From Candidatus Nitrosomarinus sp. (GTDB taxonomy: Archaea; Thermoproteota; Nitrososphaeria; Nitrososphaerales; Nitrosopumilaceae), in NCBI GenBank assembly GCA_003702465.1, contig REGF01000003.1, positions 1 through 34,143 of the forward strand: 34,143 bases of DNA, read 5' to 3'. Under the pieces are notes generated by a model. That model saw only the letters and a program-made list of their open reading frames with translations. It was not told the origin of the DNA and did not search any database. Within the stretch, counting starts at the first letter, position 1. Every line of letters begins with the position of its first letter. The translations under genes and the position numbers were made by a program. This document shows positions 6,279-15,860 of this stretch, one piece after another.

Positions 6279-9200
6279 ATGTCTGAAAACGACGCAATTT
6301 CTCGTATTCGTGGTATTGAAATGCCTGATTACTATCTAAATTATTATTCAAATCTCTCAAAAGAAACCTATTCAATTTTTGAGCACGCAGCATTAGCAAA
6401 ATCTACTCTAGTTGATTCTTCAGGCATAATTGAGCCGAAAATCGCATTTGATCTAGCAGATAGGGTTGCAAAAATGCACGAAATTGATATTGCTGAACCA
6501 TTAAGAGAAATTTTAAAAATCAACGGAAAAGAGCTTTCTGCATTAATTTTAGCAAAAGATATTGCATTAGGAAAATATTCTCTTCCAGAAGCACCCTTAG
6601 AGGAAAAACTTGATCTTGCGGTTCGTGTAGGGTTAGCAATAATTACTGAAGGAGTAACAATTGCACCATTACAAGGAATTAGTGAAGTTAAAATTAAAAA
6701 AAATAAAGATGGAACAGACTATCTTTCGGTTTCAATTGCTGGACCAATGCGTTCAGCTGGAGGAACTGAATCTGCAGTGACATTATTAATTGCAGATCAT
6801 GTTAGAAAAATTGCAGGATTATCAAAATTTCAAGCAAATTCCTTTGATGATGAAACCGGTAGATTTGTTGAAGAATTGAGAATTTATGAAAGAGAGGCTA
6901 GTAGTTTTCAATTTCATATTTTAGATGAAGATATTGAACATGTAATTTCCAATCTTCCAGTTGAATTAGCTGGAGTTGATACTGATCCATTTGAAGTCGT
7001 AAATCATAAAGGAATGACTCGAATCCAGACAGACAGAGTCAGAGGTGGGGCTTTACGTGTATTAAATGACGGTTTGATTGGAAGATCTAAAAAATTACTC
7101 AAAAGAATTGAAATGTACAATTTAGATGGATGGGAGTGGCTCAATGATCTAAAAGGTGCTGTTCAAACTGGAGATAACCAAGAAGATGCTGCAGCAAAAA
7201 GAATGAGAGAAGTAATTACTGGCAGATCTGTCTTATCTATGCCTAACAAATTAGGTGGATTTAGGCTCAGATATGGAAGAGCATGTAATACTGGGTTTGC
7301 AGCAGTAGGATTTCATCCAGTAGTTGCAGAAATCTTGGATCATACCATCGCAGTTGGAACACAAGTTAAAATTGATATTCCTGGAAAAGGTGCAACTGTA
7401 GCATTTGTCGATACTATTGAAACTCCAACTGTTCGTCTTCAAAACGGAGACGTTGTTAAAATTAAAGATGTCAAACATGGAATTGAAATTAAAAATAAAA
7501 TTGAAAAAATTCTTCATCTTGGAGATGTTCTAATTACATTTGGAGACTTTCTTGAAAATAATGCTCAGTTAGTTCCTTCTGGATATGTGGAAGAAATTTG
7601 GATTGAACAATTAAAGGAAATTATTTCAAAATCTGAGGCTAAAAATCCATTTCTAGAACAATTTTTGATTAAAACACCTTCAGTAGATGAAGCACTAAAA
7701 ATTTCACTTGATTATAATTTTTCATTACATCCACATTATCTCTATTATTGGGATAAAATTTCATTAGAAGAATTAGACCAACTTTTACAAGCAAAAAATG
7801 TTAATGAAAACAAAATTGAATACTCAACAGAAAAAAAGAAAATTTTAGAAAAATTAGGAACCCCACATAAAGTTGAAAATCAATCAATTATCTTAGAAAA
7901 TGAAGAAGCAAAAATTTTCTTCAATTTATTATTTTTAACAAAACCAGAAATCAATGATCTTTCAATACCTGAAATTTTATCAATTTCATCAAAAATTAAA
8001 ATTAATAATAAATTTTCAACGTCTATCGGAGTTAGAATAGGCAGACCTGAAAAAGCTGCTCCACGACAAATGAAACCACCCACTCATACTTTATTTCCTA
8101 TTTCTGATAAAGGAGGACCTACAAGAGATCTGCTTAAAGCATCACGAAATGAGCATTTTTTTGCTAATATTCATAACAGGTTTTGTGAACAATGTAACGA
8201 GCCATCAATAGGAATCAATTGCTCAAATTGTGGTAAGAAAACTTCAGTTATTTTTAGATGTAATAATTGTAGAGATACGTTAACAGAACCATTTTGTGAA
8301 AAATGTAAAAGGAAGGCTCCAGCACATTCACATAAAGAATTTCCACTAAAATCACGACTACTTTTAGCACAAGAAAAAATGGGTTTACGTGCAAAAGAAC
8401 CATTCAAAGGACTTAAGGAATTAATCAGTCAAGATAAAATTGCTGAACCGTTAGAAAAGGGATTAGTACGTCAAACTTTTGGCCTAACAACATTCAAAGA
8501 TGGTACTATTAGATTTGATGCAACAAATTCCCCTTTAACTCAATTCAAGCCATCTTGGATTGGAACTTCTATTGAAAAACTAAAGGAATTAGGTTATTCT
8601 CATGATATTGATGGAAAACCACTAGAAAATATTGATCAAATTATAGAACTCAGAATGCAAGATGTAGTAATTCCTGAAGAGAGTGGAAAATATCTAGTTT
8701 CCACTTGCAAATACATTGATACTCTTTTAACAAAATTCTATGGTAAATCTTCATTTTACAATGTTAACAATCCTGAAGAATTAATTGGTCATCTAATAAT
8801 TGGTTTAGCACCACATACCTCAGTTGGAATTGTAGGGAGAGTTATTGGATATACTGATACTCATGTTTGCTTTGGTACACCGAATTGGCATTCAGCAAAG
8901 AGACGTGATGCTGATGGTGATGCAGATTCAATAATGTTGTTAATGGATAGCTTACTAAATTTCTCAAGACAATTTCTATCTGATAGAATAGGAGGTTTAA
9001 TGGATGCTCCATTACTTGTACAACCTTTAGTCTTACCACATGAATCCCAACCTCAGGCACATAATCTTGAAGTAACAAAAATTTTTCCTCTCGAATTTTT
9101 TGAATCTACAATTCAACAAAGTAAAGCATCTGATGTGACATCAGTTGAAATAATTAAATCTAGATTAGAAACTAAAAGACAATTCTTTGATTATCATTTT

Positions 9201-9656
9201 ACTCATTTCACATCATCGTTAACTACTTCCAAATCACGAAGTGCATATTCAACTCTAGGCTCAATGCTTGACAAATTTGATATGCAAGTAAAAAATGCTG
9301 AATTGATTAATGTGGTAAATCCATCTGAACTTGTCTCAAATGTAATTTCAACACATCTTGTCCCAGATATTATGGGAAATCTTAGAGCATATGCTAGACA
9401 AAGTTTTAGATGTACTGCATGTGGCAAATCATATCGTCGAATGCCTCTTATCCAAACATGTGTTTGTGGACATAAATTAATTGCAACAATAACTCGAGGT
9501 TCTGTAGAAAAATATCTAAAACTTGCAAAAAGATTAGTGGACAAATATGATGTTGGTGAATATCAACGTGGAAGAATCCATGCTTTATCTGATGAAATTG
9601 AATTAGTTTTTGGAAAAGGTCAAGGTGACCAGTCACTACTTACTGATTACGCATAA
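6279..9656 (+). CDS. polC: DNA polymerase D large catalytic subunit (DP2)
   Basis: This is the catalytic subunit of the family D polymerase, 1125 residues. The double-psi-beta-barrel active site is represented by RRDADGDADSIMLLMD (~874-889), whose D-x-D aspartates match the catalytic pair known from Pyrococcus DP2 (NCDGDED-type). Zinc-binding clusters appear at ~635-670 (CEQCNEPSIGINCSNC, then CNNC and CEKC) and at ~1045-1065 (CTACGKSYRRMPLIQTCVCG). The N-terminal region (YYLNYYSNL...) fits the family. There is no intein at the active-site insertion point, where some archaeal DP2 proteins carry one. The gene follows GGGP synthase in an operon-like arrangement and ends 2 bp from the stop of the opposing glyA. 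Its partner DP1 lies 4.3 kb upstream across the putative origin. Confidence 0.97.
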   Translation: MSENDAISRIRGIEMPDYYLNYYSNLSKETYSIFEHAALAKSTLVDSSGIIEPKIAFDLADRVAKMHEIDIAEPLREILKINGKELSALILAKDIALGKYSLPEAPLEEKLDLAVRVGLAIITEGVTIAPLQGISEVKIKKNKDGTDYLSVSIAGPMRSAGGTESAVTLLIADHVRKIAGLSKFQANSFDDETGRFVEELRIYEREASSFQFHILDEDIEHVISNLPVELAGVDTDPFEVVNHKGMTRIQTDRVRGGALRVLNDGLIGRSKKLLKRIEMYNLDGWEWLNDLKGAVQTGDNQEDAAAKRMREVITGRSVLSMPNKLGGFRLRYGRACNTGFAAVGFHPVVAEILDHTIAVGTQVKIDIPGKGATVAFVDTIETPTVRLQNGDVVKIKDVKHGIEIKNKIEKILHLGDVLITFGDFLENNAQLVPSGYVEEIWIEQLKEIISKSEAKNPFLEQFLIKTPSVDEALKISLDYNFSLHPHYLYYWDKISLEELDQLLQAKNVNENKIEYSTEKKKILEKLGTPHKVENQSIILENEEAKIFFNLLFLTKPEINDLSIPEILSISSKIKINNKFSTSIGVRIGRPEKAAPRQMKPPTHTLFPISDKGGPTRDLLKASRNEHFFANIHNRFCEQCNEPSIGINCSNCGKKTSVIFRCNNCRDTLTEPFCEKCKRKAPAHSHKEFPLKSRLLLAQEKMGLRAKEPFKGLKELISQDKIAEPLEKGLVRQTFGLTTFKDGTIRFDATNSPLTQFKPSWIGTSIEKLKELGYSHDIDGKPLENIDQIIELRMQDVVIPEESGKYLVSTCKYIDTLLTKFYGKSSFYNVNNPEELIGHLIIGLAPHTSVGIVGRVIGYTDTHVCFGTPNWHSAKRRDADGDADSIMLLMDSLLNFSRQFLSDRIGGLMDAPLLVQPLVLPHESQPQAHNLEVTKIFPLEFFESTIQQSKASDVTSVEIIKSRLETKRQFFDYHFTHFTSSLTTSKSRSAYSTLGSMLDKFDMQVKNAELINVVNPSELVSNVISTHLVPDIMGNLRAYARQSFRCTACGKSYRRMPLIQTCVCGHKLIATITRGSVEKYLKLAKRLVDKYDVGEYQRGRIHALSDEIELVFGKGQGDQSLLTDYA

Positions 9657-9658
9657 AA

Positions 9659-10981
9659 TTATCTTAATTTGACGTATTCGTAAGCACCTAATTTTTTATC
9701 AAAACAATACTTTACTTTTTGATAGTCTTTTCTCCAGGATTTTACTTTTGGAAGAATTTTCTTTGGATCCTTTTTCTCAATAATTATTTGTTTGATGAAT
9801 GTAGCAATTTCTTTCATTTCATTTTCTTTCATTCCTAATCTGGTAATTTCAGATACACCCAATCTAATACCTCCTGGATGGAAATAATTTCTTCCAGCTT
9901 TGATATCTCCAGGAATAAGTTGTCTATTTACAATAATGTTAGCTTTTTCTAATTCAGCTTCAACTTTTCCACCATCAGAATAATCTAAAACATTAACTGC
10001 AATTTGATGTGATTGCGTATATCCTCTACTTTCACCTAATACTTTGAATCCAACATCATTTAGTGCTTCAGCAAATACTTTTGCATTTTTAATAATTTGA
10101 GATGCATAATCTTTACCAAACTCCAATGCTTCAGCAAATGCAACAGCTTTACCTGCCATGTTATTGATGTGGTGACTACTAGTCAATCCTGGGAATGTTG
10201 CTTTCTTAATTGGTTCTTCATGTTCTTCAGAACCTAAAACTAATCCACCTTGAGGACCAAACAATGTTTTGTGTGTACTCATAGTCATTGTATCGGCTCC
10301 TTCACGTAAAGGATCTTGGAATTTTCCACCAGCAATTAATCCTGCAACATGAGCTGCATCATAATTGATATGAATGTCATATGTTTTAAGAAAATCTGAT
10401 AATTCCTTTACTGGATGTGGGAATAAGAATAATGAACCACCAAACATTGCCATTTTTGGAAGACGATTATCTTTTTTGAGTTCTTTAACTTTCTGTTTAG
10501 TTTTGTCTACATCAATTGTCATATCTTCAGCATTAAATGGATAAAATTCAATTTCTAAACCATGAACTAATCCTGCAGTTCCAGAATGCTCTTTTTTACC
10601 ATGTGAAATATGTCCACCAGCAGGAATAGATGGAGCAATCATTACATCACCAGGATTTGAATAAGCCGAATATACTGCTAAATTTGCAACAACTCCAGAA
10701 ATAGGTCTAACATCTGCAAATTTTGCTTTGTATAGTTTTTTAGCTAATTTCATACATTCTACTTCTACATCATCAATGTAGATACATCCAGCATAGACTC
10801 TATCTCCAGGCCAACCTTCAGCATATCTATTACCAAAATCAGAAATTATTGCTTCTCTGACTGCAGGACTTGGAATATTTTCACTAGCAATTAATGGAAT
10901 TGAATTTTCAAACCATTTATGATGTTCTTTTAATTTTGAAAATATTTTATTGTAAGATTCTTTGTTTTGTGATTTTACCAT
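9659..10981 (-). CDS. glyA: Serine hydroxymethyltransferase
   Basis: This PLP enzyme interconverts serine and glycine, passing a one-carbon unit to a folate or tetrahydromethanopterin-type carrier. The 440 residues show the fold-type I signatures: an N-terminal LIASENIPSPAVREA (family 'L-I-A-S-E-N' motif), YAEGWPGDRVYAG (~53-65), NYDAAHVAGLIAG (~206-218, with the cofactor Asp and His) and the Schiff-base lysine in STHKTLFGPQGG (K238). The length is normal for the archaeal form. It starts at the ATG at 10981 and diverges from the thermosome gene; the 103 bp between holds both promoters. The gene converges on DP2 with 2 bp between stops. Confidence 0.96.
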   Translation of the reverse strand: MVKSQNKESYNKIFSKLKEHHKWFENSIPLIASENIPSPAVREAIISDFGNRYAEGWPGDRVYAGCIYIDDVEVECMKLAKKLYKAKFADVRPISGVVANLAVYSAYSNPGDVMIAPSIPAGGHISHGKKEHSGTAGLVHGLEIEFYPFNAEDMTIDVDKTKQKVKELKKDNRLPKMAMFGGSLFLFPHPVKELSDFLKTYDIHINYDAAHVAGLIAGGKFQDPLREGADTMTMSTHKTLFGPQGGLVLGSEEHEEPIKKATFPGLTSSHHINNMAGKAVAFAEALEFGKDYASQIIKNAKVFAEALNDVGFKVLGESRGYTQSHQIAVNVLDYSDGGKVEAELEKANIIVNRQLIPGDIKAGRNYFHPGGIRLGVSEITRLGMKENEMKEIATFIKQIIIEKKDPKKILPKVKSWRKDYQKVKYCFDKKLGAYEYVKLR

Positions 10982-11052
10982 ATTTTACGAATTGGTTTTC
11001 CCAATTTAAAAACACCGATATCGAATTATTTTCCACCATATTGATCTGGAAG

Positions 11053-11061
11053 GTATAAAAG
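11053..11061 (+). promoter_or_regulatory. TATA box of the thermosome gene
   Basis: The sequence gtataaaag, preceded by purines (ggaag) that fit a BRE, is a near-consensus archaeal TATA element. Its centre lies about 28 nt upstream of the ATG at 11085, which predicts a leaderless or near-leaderless transcript. This supports the ATG over the TTG that starts the ORF track entry. Confidence 0.75.
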
Positions 11062-11084
11062 GGGAATCTGGAGTTTTGCCAATT

Positions 11085-12794
11085 ATGGGTATGCAAGCAA
11101 CTTCAAAAGGAAATATGCCTGTTGTACTGCTAAAAGAAGGCGGTTCAGAAACTAAAGGTAAAGATGCTCAAAAAAACAATATTGGAGCAGCAAAAATCGT
11201 TGCTGAAATAGTTCATACCAGTTTAGGTCCACGAGGAATGGACAAAATGTTAGTTGATTCCTTAGGTGACGTTACAATTACAAATGATGGTGCAACCATT
11301 CTAAAAGAAATTGACGTTCAACATCCAGCAGCAAAAATGCTAGTTGAAATTTCTAAAACTACTGATAATGAAGTAGGTGATGGAACAACTTCAGCTGTTG
11401 TTTTAGCCGGTGCATTATTAGAACAAGCTGAATCATTAATTGATCAAGATGTTCATCCAACAATTATTGTAGATGGTTACAAAAAAGCTGCTAGAAAATC
11501 AAAAGAGTATCTTGAAGAAATAGCAGACTCAATTTCTTCAGTTGATAAAAATATTTTAAATAAAATCGCAAAAACTTCAATGCAAACCAAATTAGTTAGA
11601 AAAGATTCTGATTTACTTGCAGATATTATTGTAAAATCCGTTATCGCTGTTTCTGAAAAAGAAGGTGAAACATATGATGTAGACATAGATGATATTAAGG
11701 TAGAAAAGAAAGCTGGCGGTTCAATCAAAAATTCAATGATTGTTCAAGGAATTGTTTTAGATAAAGAAATTGTTCATGGTGGAATGCCTAGAAAAATTAC
11801 TGACGCAAAAATTGCATTACTAAATACTGCATTAGAAATTAGCAAAACTGAAACTGACGCAAAAATTAACATATCAAATCCTCAACAACTAAAATCATTT
11901 TTAGATGAAGAAAATAGAATGCTCAAAACTATGGTTGACAAAGTAATTGGTTCAGGAGCTAATGTTGTATTGTGTCAAAAAGGACTTGATGATATGGCAC
12001 AACATTATTTGGCAAAAGCAGGAATTATTGCAGTTAGAAGAATTAAAGAAAGTGATTTAACAAAACTTGCAAAAGCAACAGGTGCTAGAATTGTTACAAA
12101 CTTAGATGATTTGTTTGAAAAAGATTTAGGCAGTGCTGAAGTTGTTGAAGAAAGAAAAATTGAAGAAGATAAATGGGTTTTTGTTGAAGGATGCAAACAT
12201 CCAAAATCTGTAACTTTACTTTTACGCGGTGGTTCACAAAGAGTAGTTGATGAAGTCGAACGTTCTGTTCATGATGCATTAATGGTAGTAAAAGATGTAA
12301 TTTTAAAACCACAGATTGTTGCTGGAGGTGGTGCACCTGAAACATACGCTTCTACAAAACTTAGAGGTTGGGCAAAATCATTAGAAGGAAGAGAACAATT
12401 AGCTGCAGAAAAATTTGCAGATGCTTTAGAATCAATTCCTTTAACACTATCTGAAAATGCAGGAATGGATCCAATTGACACTCTTACAGTATTACGTTCA
12501 AAACAACAGAAAGGTGAAAAATGGACTGGAATTGATGTAATGAAAGGTAAAATTGGAAATATGAAATCAAGTGATATTATTGAACCATTAGCAGTCAAAC
12601 TACAAATTGTTTCAGCAGCAGCTGAAGCAGCCTGTATGATTCTTAGAATTGATGATGTCATCGCTACCCAAAGTTCTGGTGGTGGCGGTGGAGGAGAAGG
12701 AGGAATGCCACCTGGAATGCCACCTGGAATGGGTGGAATGGGTGGAATGCCACCTGGAATGGGTGGAATGCCTGATATGGGCGGAATGATGTAA
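11085..12794 (+). CDS. Thermosome subunit (group II chaperonin)
   Basis: This is a subunit of the double-ring ATP-dependent chaperonin that folds cytosolic proteins. Chaperonin motifs are intact: [12 protein letters not shown] (~44-55), TNDGATIL (~66-73), the nucleotide-binding [15 protein letters not shown] (~95-109) and VVAGGGAPE-like IVAGGGAPE in the C-terminal equatorial part. The C-terminus is a flexible Gly/Met/Pro-rich tail with repeated GGM and PPGM units, encoded by repeated ggaatgccacctggaatg-type DNA. The ORF track begins at TTG 11076; the ATG at 11085 ([14 protein letters not shown]) fits the TATA box and gives 569 residues. Only one subunit gene is present here, so the paralogue content of the complex cannot be judged. 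Confidence 0.96.
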   Translation: MGMQATSKGNMPVVLLKEGGSETKGKDAQKNNIGAAKIVAEIVHTSLGPRGMDKMLVDSLGDVTITNDGATILKEIDVQHPAAKMLVEISKTTDNEVGDGTTSAVVLAGALLEQAESLIDQDVHPTIIVDGYKKAARKSKEYLEEIADSISSVDKNILNKIAKTSMQTKLVRKDSDLLADIIVKSVIAVSEKEGETYDVDIDDIKVEKKAGGSIKNSMIVQGIVLDKEIVHGGMPRKITDAKIALLNTALEISKTETDAKINISNPQQLKSFLDEENRMLKTMVDKVIGSGANVVLCQKGLDDMAQHYLAKAGIIAVRRIKESDLTKLAKATGARIVTNLDDLFEKDLGSAEVVEERKIEEDKWVFVEGCKHPKSVTLLLRGGSQRVVDEVERSVHDALMVVKDVILKPQIVAGGGAPETYASTKLRGWAKSLEGREQLAAEKFADALESIPLTLSENAGMDPIDTLTVLRSKQQKGEKWTGIDVMKGKIGNMKSSDIIEPLAVKLQIVSAAAEAACMILRIDDVIATQSSGGGGGGEGGMPPGMPPGMGGMGGMPPGMGGMPDMGGMM

Positions 12795-12853
12795 TTTCAT
12801 TAGAAAATTTTCTTACTTCAAAAGTTTATTTGATAAATAATTTACAAATTATT

Positions 12854-13129
12854 ATGAACGCTTCATCAAAAATTTTATCCGGTTTTAAGTATGGTTATCT
12901 AGTTGTATTTTTTGCATTATTATCCGGTATCTTTTATCCTATAATTACACAAACAAGTTTTGAACCAGTAATTAGTGGAATTTTAGTATTATTTTTAGGT
13001 CTAGCCGGTGGTGTTTTGTTGTATAGAGCTACAACATCAGAAACAAAAAGAGAAATATTTTTTGGAAGTGGATTTGTCTTAATTGGAATTTCGTTGTATT
13101 TTATTTTTCAATTAACTGGAAGAGTTTAG
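12854..13129 (+). CDS. Small integral membrane protein, three predicted TM segments
   Basis: 91 residues from the ATG at 12854 (MNASSKILSGFKYGYLVVF). The ORF track starts at an upstream TTG that would sit inside the promoter; a TTTATTTGATAAA stretch lies about 25 nt before the ATG. Three hydrophobic segments are visible: YLVVFFALLSGIFYPII (~14-30), VISGILVLFLGLAGGVLLY (~39-57) and IFFGSGFVLIGISLYFIF (~68-86). A short charged loop (RATTSETKRE) separates the last two. I recognise no family. The stop overlaps the glutamine synthetase stop region by 4 bp on the opposite strand. Confidence 0.7.
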   Translation: MNASSKILSGFKYGYLVVFFALLSGIFYPIITQTSFEPVISGILVLFLGLAGGVLLYRATTSETKREIFFGSGFVLIGISLYFIFQLTGRV

Positions 13130-14556
13130 ACATCAAAGTAAAGATAAAATTCGTGAGGATGTGGTCTAATTGCAATTTCTCTTTGATCTCTTCGTTCTAA
13201 TTCAATAATTTTGTCAACAACATCGTTAGTGTAAATTGGACTCAAGAATTTCCTATCACTTTCTAATTCATCTAATGCTTCACCAAGACTTTTTGGCAAA
13301 ACTCCAATTCCACGTTTAGCTCTATCTGATTTTGTCATTTTAAATATATCATCACGTACTTGGTCACCTGGATCCATTTTCTTTTTAATTCCATCCATTC
13401 CTGCTGCTGTTACTGCAGCAAAGACAAGATATGGATTTGATGATGGGTCAGGTGCTCTAAATTCTAATCTTTTTAATTTTGAATGTTGTTTTCCTTTCAA
13501 ATGTTTTGGAACTCTAACTATAGCAGAACGATTGCCTGAACTCCATGCAATATAGGCAGGAGCTTCATATCCTGGAACTAATCTATGATATGAATTTGTA
13601 GTTGGATTACAAATTGCAGATAGTGCTTTTGCGTGATTAATAATTCCTCCACAAAAGTATCTGCCAAGTTGACTCAATTCAATTTCGTCATCAGGATCAA
13701 AGAATGCATTATCCTTTCCTTTCCATAAACTGACATTAACATGCATTCCAGAACCAGCATCCATTGCAATTGGTTTTGGCATACATGTTGCAACTTTTCC
13801 ATATTTTTGTGCGACATTTTTAATTACATATTTGTAAGATTGTGCAGCATCTGCAGCATTTGTCATATGATCATACATGATATCAATCTCACATTGTCCT
13901 GCTGTTGCAACTTCGTGATGGTGATTATCACATAAAATTCCAAAATTTTTACTAAGAATATTTACACATTCATTTCTGTAAGGTGTGAGAGTATCTGATG
14001 GTGTTGTAGGATAATAGCCTTCTTGTAATCCCATTGGATACCCATCACCATCATTACTCCACGGTGCTTCTTTTGATTCAATTGAATATGATTGTCCTTT
14101 GTATGGTGTTAAAACATCCCAATGAACTTTATCAAAAACAAAAAATTCTACTTCAGGACCCCATGTACTATAATCAAATCCTTGAGTTTTGATATACTCT
14201 TCTGCTTTTTGAGCTATACCTCTAGGATCTCTAGATAATCTTCCTCTATCTTCTCCCCAATACACATCACAAAGAAGTCTAGCTGTTTTATTTTCAGTCA
14301 TCCAAGGAATTATTGCAAATGTACTTGGATCTGGTTTTAACAATAAATCTGAATCATCTATGGTTGTAAAACCTACAATTGATGAACCATCTAATTTTGG
14401 TAAACCATTCTTCATTTGTTCTGGAGTGAATGTATTAGCTGAAATTGTAGTATGGTGAAAGTGTCCAGTTAAACCAGTAAATTGTAAATCAATAAACTGA
14501 ATTCCTTCATGTTGAATTCTTGAGAATACTTCGTCAGGTGAATACGTAATTTGCAT
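13126..14556 (-). CDS. glnA: Glutamine synthetase, type I
   Basis: This enzyme makes glutamine from glutamate, ammonia and ATP, the main ammonium-assimilation route. Type I signatures are present: LDGSSIVGF (ammonia-site Asp and Ser), WGPEVEFFVFD (metal-binding Glu pair), HHHEVATAGQCEID (two more metal ligands), GSGMHVNVSLWKG, NSYHRLVPGYEAP, GNRSAIVRVP and LEFRAPDPSSNPYL. The usual MHVHQS/MHCHMS segment reads MHVNVS, so the second His is Asn. The ORF track starts at a TTG at 14586; the ATG at 14556 (MQITYSPDEV, 476 aa) fits a TATA element about 22 nt upstream and the paralogue's N-terminus. A second GS-family gene lies at 28276. The minus-strand gene overlaps its convergent neighbour by 4 bp. 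Confidence 0.94.
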   Translation of the reverse strand: MQITYSPDEVFSRIQHEGIQFIDLQFTGLTGHFHHTTISANTFTPEQMKNGLPKLDGSSIVGFTTIDDSDLLLKPDPSTFAIIPWMTENKTARLLCDVYWGEDRGRLSRDPRGIAQKAEEYIKTQGFDYSTWGPEVEFFVFDKVHWDVLTPYKGQSYSIESKEAPWSNDGDGYPMGLQEGYYPTTPSDTLTPYRNECVNILSKNFGILCDNHHHEVATAGQCEIDIMYDHMTNAADAAQSYKYVIKNVAQKYGKVATCMPKPIAMDAGSGMHVNVSLWKGKDNAFFDPDDEIELSQLGRYFCGGIINHAKALSAICNPTTNSYHRLVPGYEAPAYIAWSSGNRSAIVRVPKHLKGKQHSKLKRLEFRAPDPSSNPYLVFAAVTAAGMDGIKKKMDPGDQVRDDIFKMTKSDRAKRGIGVLPKSLGEALDELESDRKFLSPIYTNDVVDKIIELERRDQREIAIRPHPHEFYLYFDV

Positions 14557-14573
14557 AGCTTTTCCGTGACTGA

Positions 14574-14583
14574 CTTTATATGG
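14574..14583 (-). promoter_or_regulatory. Candidate TATA box of glnA
   Basis: The minus strand reads CCATATAAAG, centred about 22-25 nt upstream of the ATG at 14556. A second TATA-like word (GTATAAAATT) lies some 15 nt further upstream, so the exact start is uncertain. Either one favours the internal ATG over the TTG. Confidence 0.5.
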
Positions 14584-14639
14584 CAATTTTATACTTCAAT
14601 CAAACACAAATACAACCAGCATTTAAGGATTAGGTAGAA

Positions 14640-15197
14640 ATGTCCGAATCAAATCCTATTGATATCAATTCATTACATAATATCGTTTTACGAGAAACTG
14701 AAAATGATTCTTTGTTAGAAATTAAACCTAATTTCTATCGAAACTTATCGGATTTTATTGGAAATTTAAAAAAACAGGAATTTGAAGGTGTAGAAAATAA
14801 AATCAAAGAAACAATGATAGAAATGGCTACCGAATTGACATCATTATTGTTACATATTAGATTAGAAAAAATTTCTAACTCTAATGATTATGATATTGGT
14901 TATCTTTTAGATGAGGAGAAATTCATTATAGATTCTCAAGATGAACAAAATGAAAGAATTGAAATGATTCTTTCAGCAACAATCAATGGAAAATCAAAAT
15001 TTCTTGAATCTTTAGCTGAAAATCATAAAATTAAAAAAATTGTTGTAAGATTTCTTGAAGATGTAGATGAAATTGTAGGTGCAGATCTTGAAAAATATGG
15101 ACCATTCAAAGTTGAAGATATAGCTACAATTCCATATGAAAATGCTCAGGCTTTAATTGCTAAAAATATTGCAACTAAAGTTAGATGGGAAGATTAG
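14640..15197 (+). CDS. GINS complex subunit (GINS51/Sld5-Psf1 type)
   Basis: 185 residues from the ATG at 14640. The N-terminal ~120 residues are helical and acidic (the GINS A domain). The C-terminal ~50 residues (VVRFLEDVDEIVGADLEKYGPF, then KVEDIATIPYENAQALIAKNIA) are a clear GINS B domain, with the 'G-P-F-x-x-x-D-(I/V)-A-x-(I/L)-P' pattern and a final basic strand (TKVRW). A-domain-first order is that of Sld5/Psf1 and archaeal GINS51. GINS bridges MCM and the GAN/Cdc45-like protein in the replicative helicase. It lies within 15 kb of cdc6, DP1 and DP2, consistent with a replication-rich neighbourhood. No GINS23 gene is seen in the window. Confidence 0.88.
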   Translation: MSESNPIDINSLHNIVLRETENDSLLEIKPNFYRNLSDFIGNLKKQEFEGVENKIKETMIEMATELTSLLLHIRLEKISNSNDYDIGYLLDEEKFIIDSQDEQNERIEMILSATINGKSKFLESLAENHKIKKIVVRFLEDVDEIVGADLEKYGPFKVEDIATIPYENAQALIAKNIATKVRWED

Positions 15198-15228
15198 GTA
15201 AAAATTATACCTATTATTCATATAAAAT

Positions 15229-15513
15229 ATGTCTCATACTGGTGTAGACGTAATTGATTTTCTATTTTATACAATTTATCCCGTAATTGGAATTTTTGTT
15301 GTTGAAATAATCAGTAGATTAATCAAACTTCCTAAATGGATAAAACTTTGGACTCAAGCAGTTGTGTCTGCTGGATTTGGTATTTACTATTGGTTTATCT
15401 TACCTGCACCACAAAATTTTCCATTAACTGCGATGGTTATGTTTGCTCTAGCAATTGCTTTAGTTTATCAAGGTAGACGAGCAAAAATCTCTCCTGAAAA
15501 AAGTCCTTACTGA
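15229..15513 (+). CDS. Small membrane protein, three predicted TM segments
   Basis: 94 residues from the ATG at 15229, 31 bp after the GINS gene on the same strand, so possibly cotranscribed. Hydrophobic segments are VIDFLFYTIYPVIGIFVVEII (~8-28), WTQAVVSAGFGIYYWFILPA (~41-60) and LTAMVMFALAIALVY (~66-80). It ends in a basic tail (QGRRAKISPEKSPY), suggesting a cytoplasmic C-terminus. I recognise no family. It converges on the AN1 zinc-finger gene, 5 bp away. Confidence 0.7.
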   Translation: MSHTGVDVIDFLFYTIYPVIGIFVVEIISRLIKLPKWIKLWTQAVVSAGFGIYYWFILPAPQNFPLTAMVMFALAIALVYQGRRAKISPEKSPY

Positions 15514-15518
15514 TTTGA

Positions 15519-15737
15519 TTATTTTCCAAAGAATCTTTTGAAAATACTTCCTTTTCCTCTATTTCCGTCTCGAATTACTTTTCTTTGTCCAAATCTTTCT
15601 GCTCTTATTTGTCTTAATTTTACACAACGATGCTCTTCAGGCAATCTATGTTCAGAACAAAATGGATCTTTACAATAACTGCAATGAAATGGCATATCTG
15701 TCATATCTCCACAATATGCACACTTTTCAGATATCAT
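15519..15737 (-). CDS. AN1-type zinc-finger protein (72 aa)
   Basis: The N-terminal ~40 residues match the AN1 zinc finger: CAYCGDMTDMPFHCSYC, then KDPFCSEHRLPEEHRC. This gives the C-x2-C-x9-C-x2-C-x4-C-x2-H-x5-H-x-C spacing that binds two zinc ions. The C-terminal ~30 residues are strongly basic (RAERFGQRKVIRDGNRGKG... FKRFFGK), which could bind nucleic acid or acidic membrane. In eukaryotes AN1 fingers occur in ubiquitin- and stress-linked proteins; in archaea small AN1 proteins are common but poorly characterised. The ATG at 15737 is unambiguous. Confidence 0.88.
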   Translation of the reverse strand: MISEKCAYCGDMTDMPFHCSYCKDPFCSEHRLPEEHRCVKLRQIRAERFGQRKVIRDGNRGKGSIFKRFFGK

Positions 15738-15860
15738 AATTTACTATGAATTTTTTCTTTTAAAAAACTTATTAGAATTTTTTAAACTTGTTTTAAGACA
15801 TTAACCACAAAATTTTCTAAACATTTTTAGTATTGATAAAAAAAAATCAAATGATTACAA

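Noticed and set aside
9203-9544. 113-aa minus-strand ORF inside DP2
   Set aside because: It is a shadow of the DP2 C-terminal zinc region, with no promoter or domain.
6279-9656. Possible intein in DP2
   Set aside because: The active-site region RRDADGDADSIM is continuous and total length is normal; no intein splice motifs are present.
11076-11084. TTG start for the thermosome as given in the ORF track
   Set aside because: The TATA box spacing and the usual N-terminus favour the ATG at 11085.
12612-12800. 62-aa minus-strand ORF rich in HSTHSR repeats
   Set aside because: It is the antisense reading of the repetitive Gly/Met/Pro tail of the thermosome.
14557-14586. TTG start for glutamine synthetase as given in the ORF track
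   Set aside because: A TATA-like element overlaps this stretch, and the paralogue N-terminus aligns with the internal ATG at 14556.
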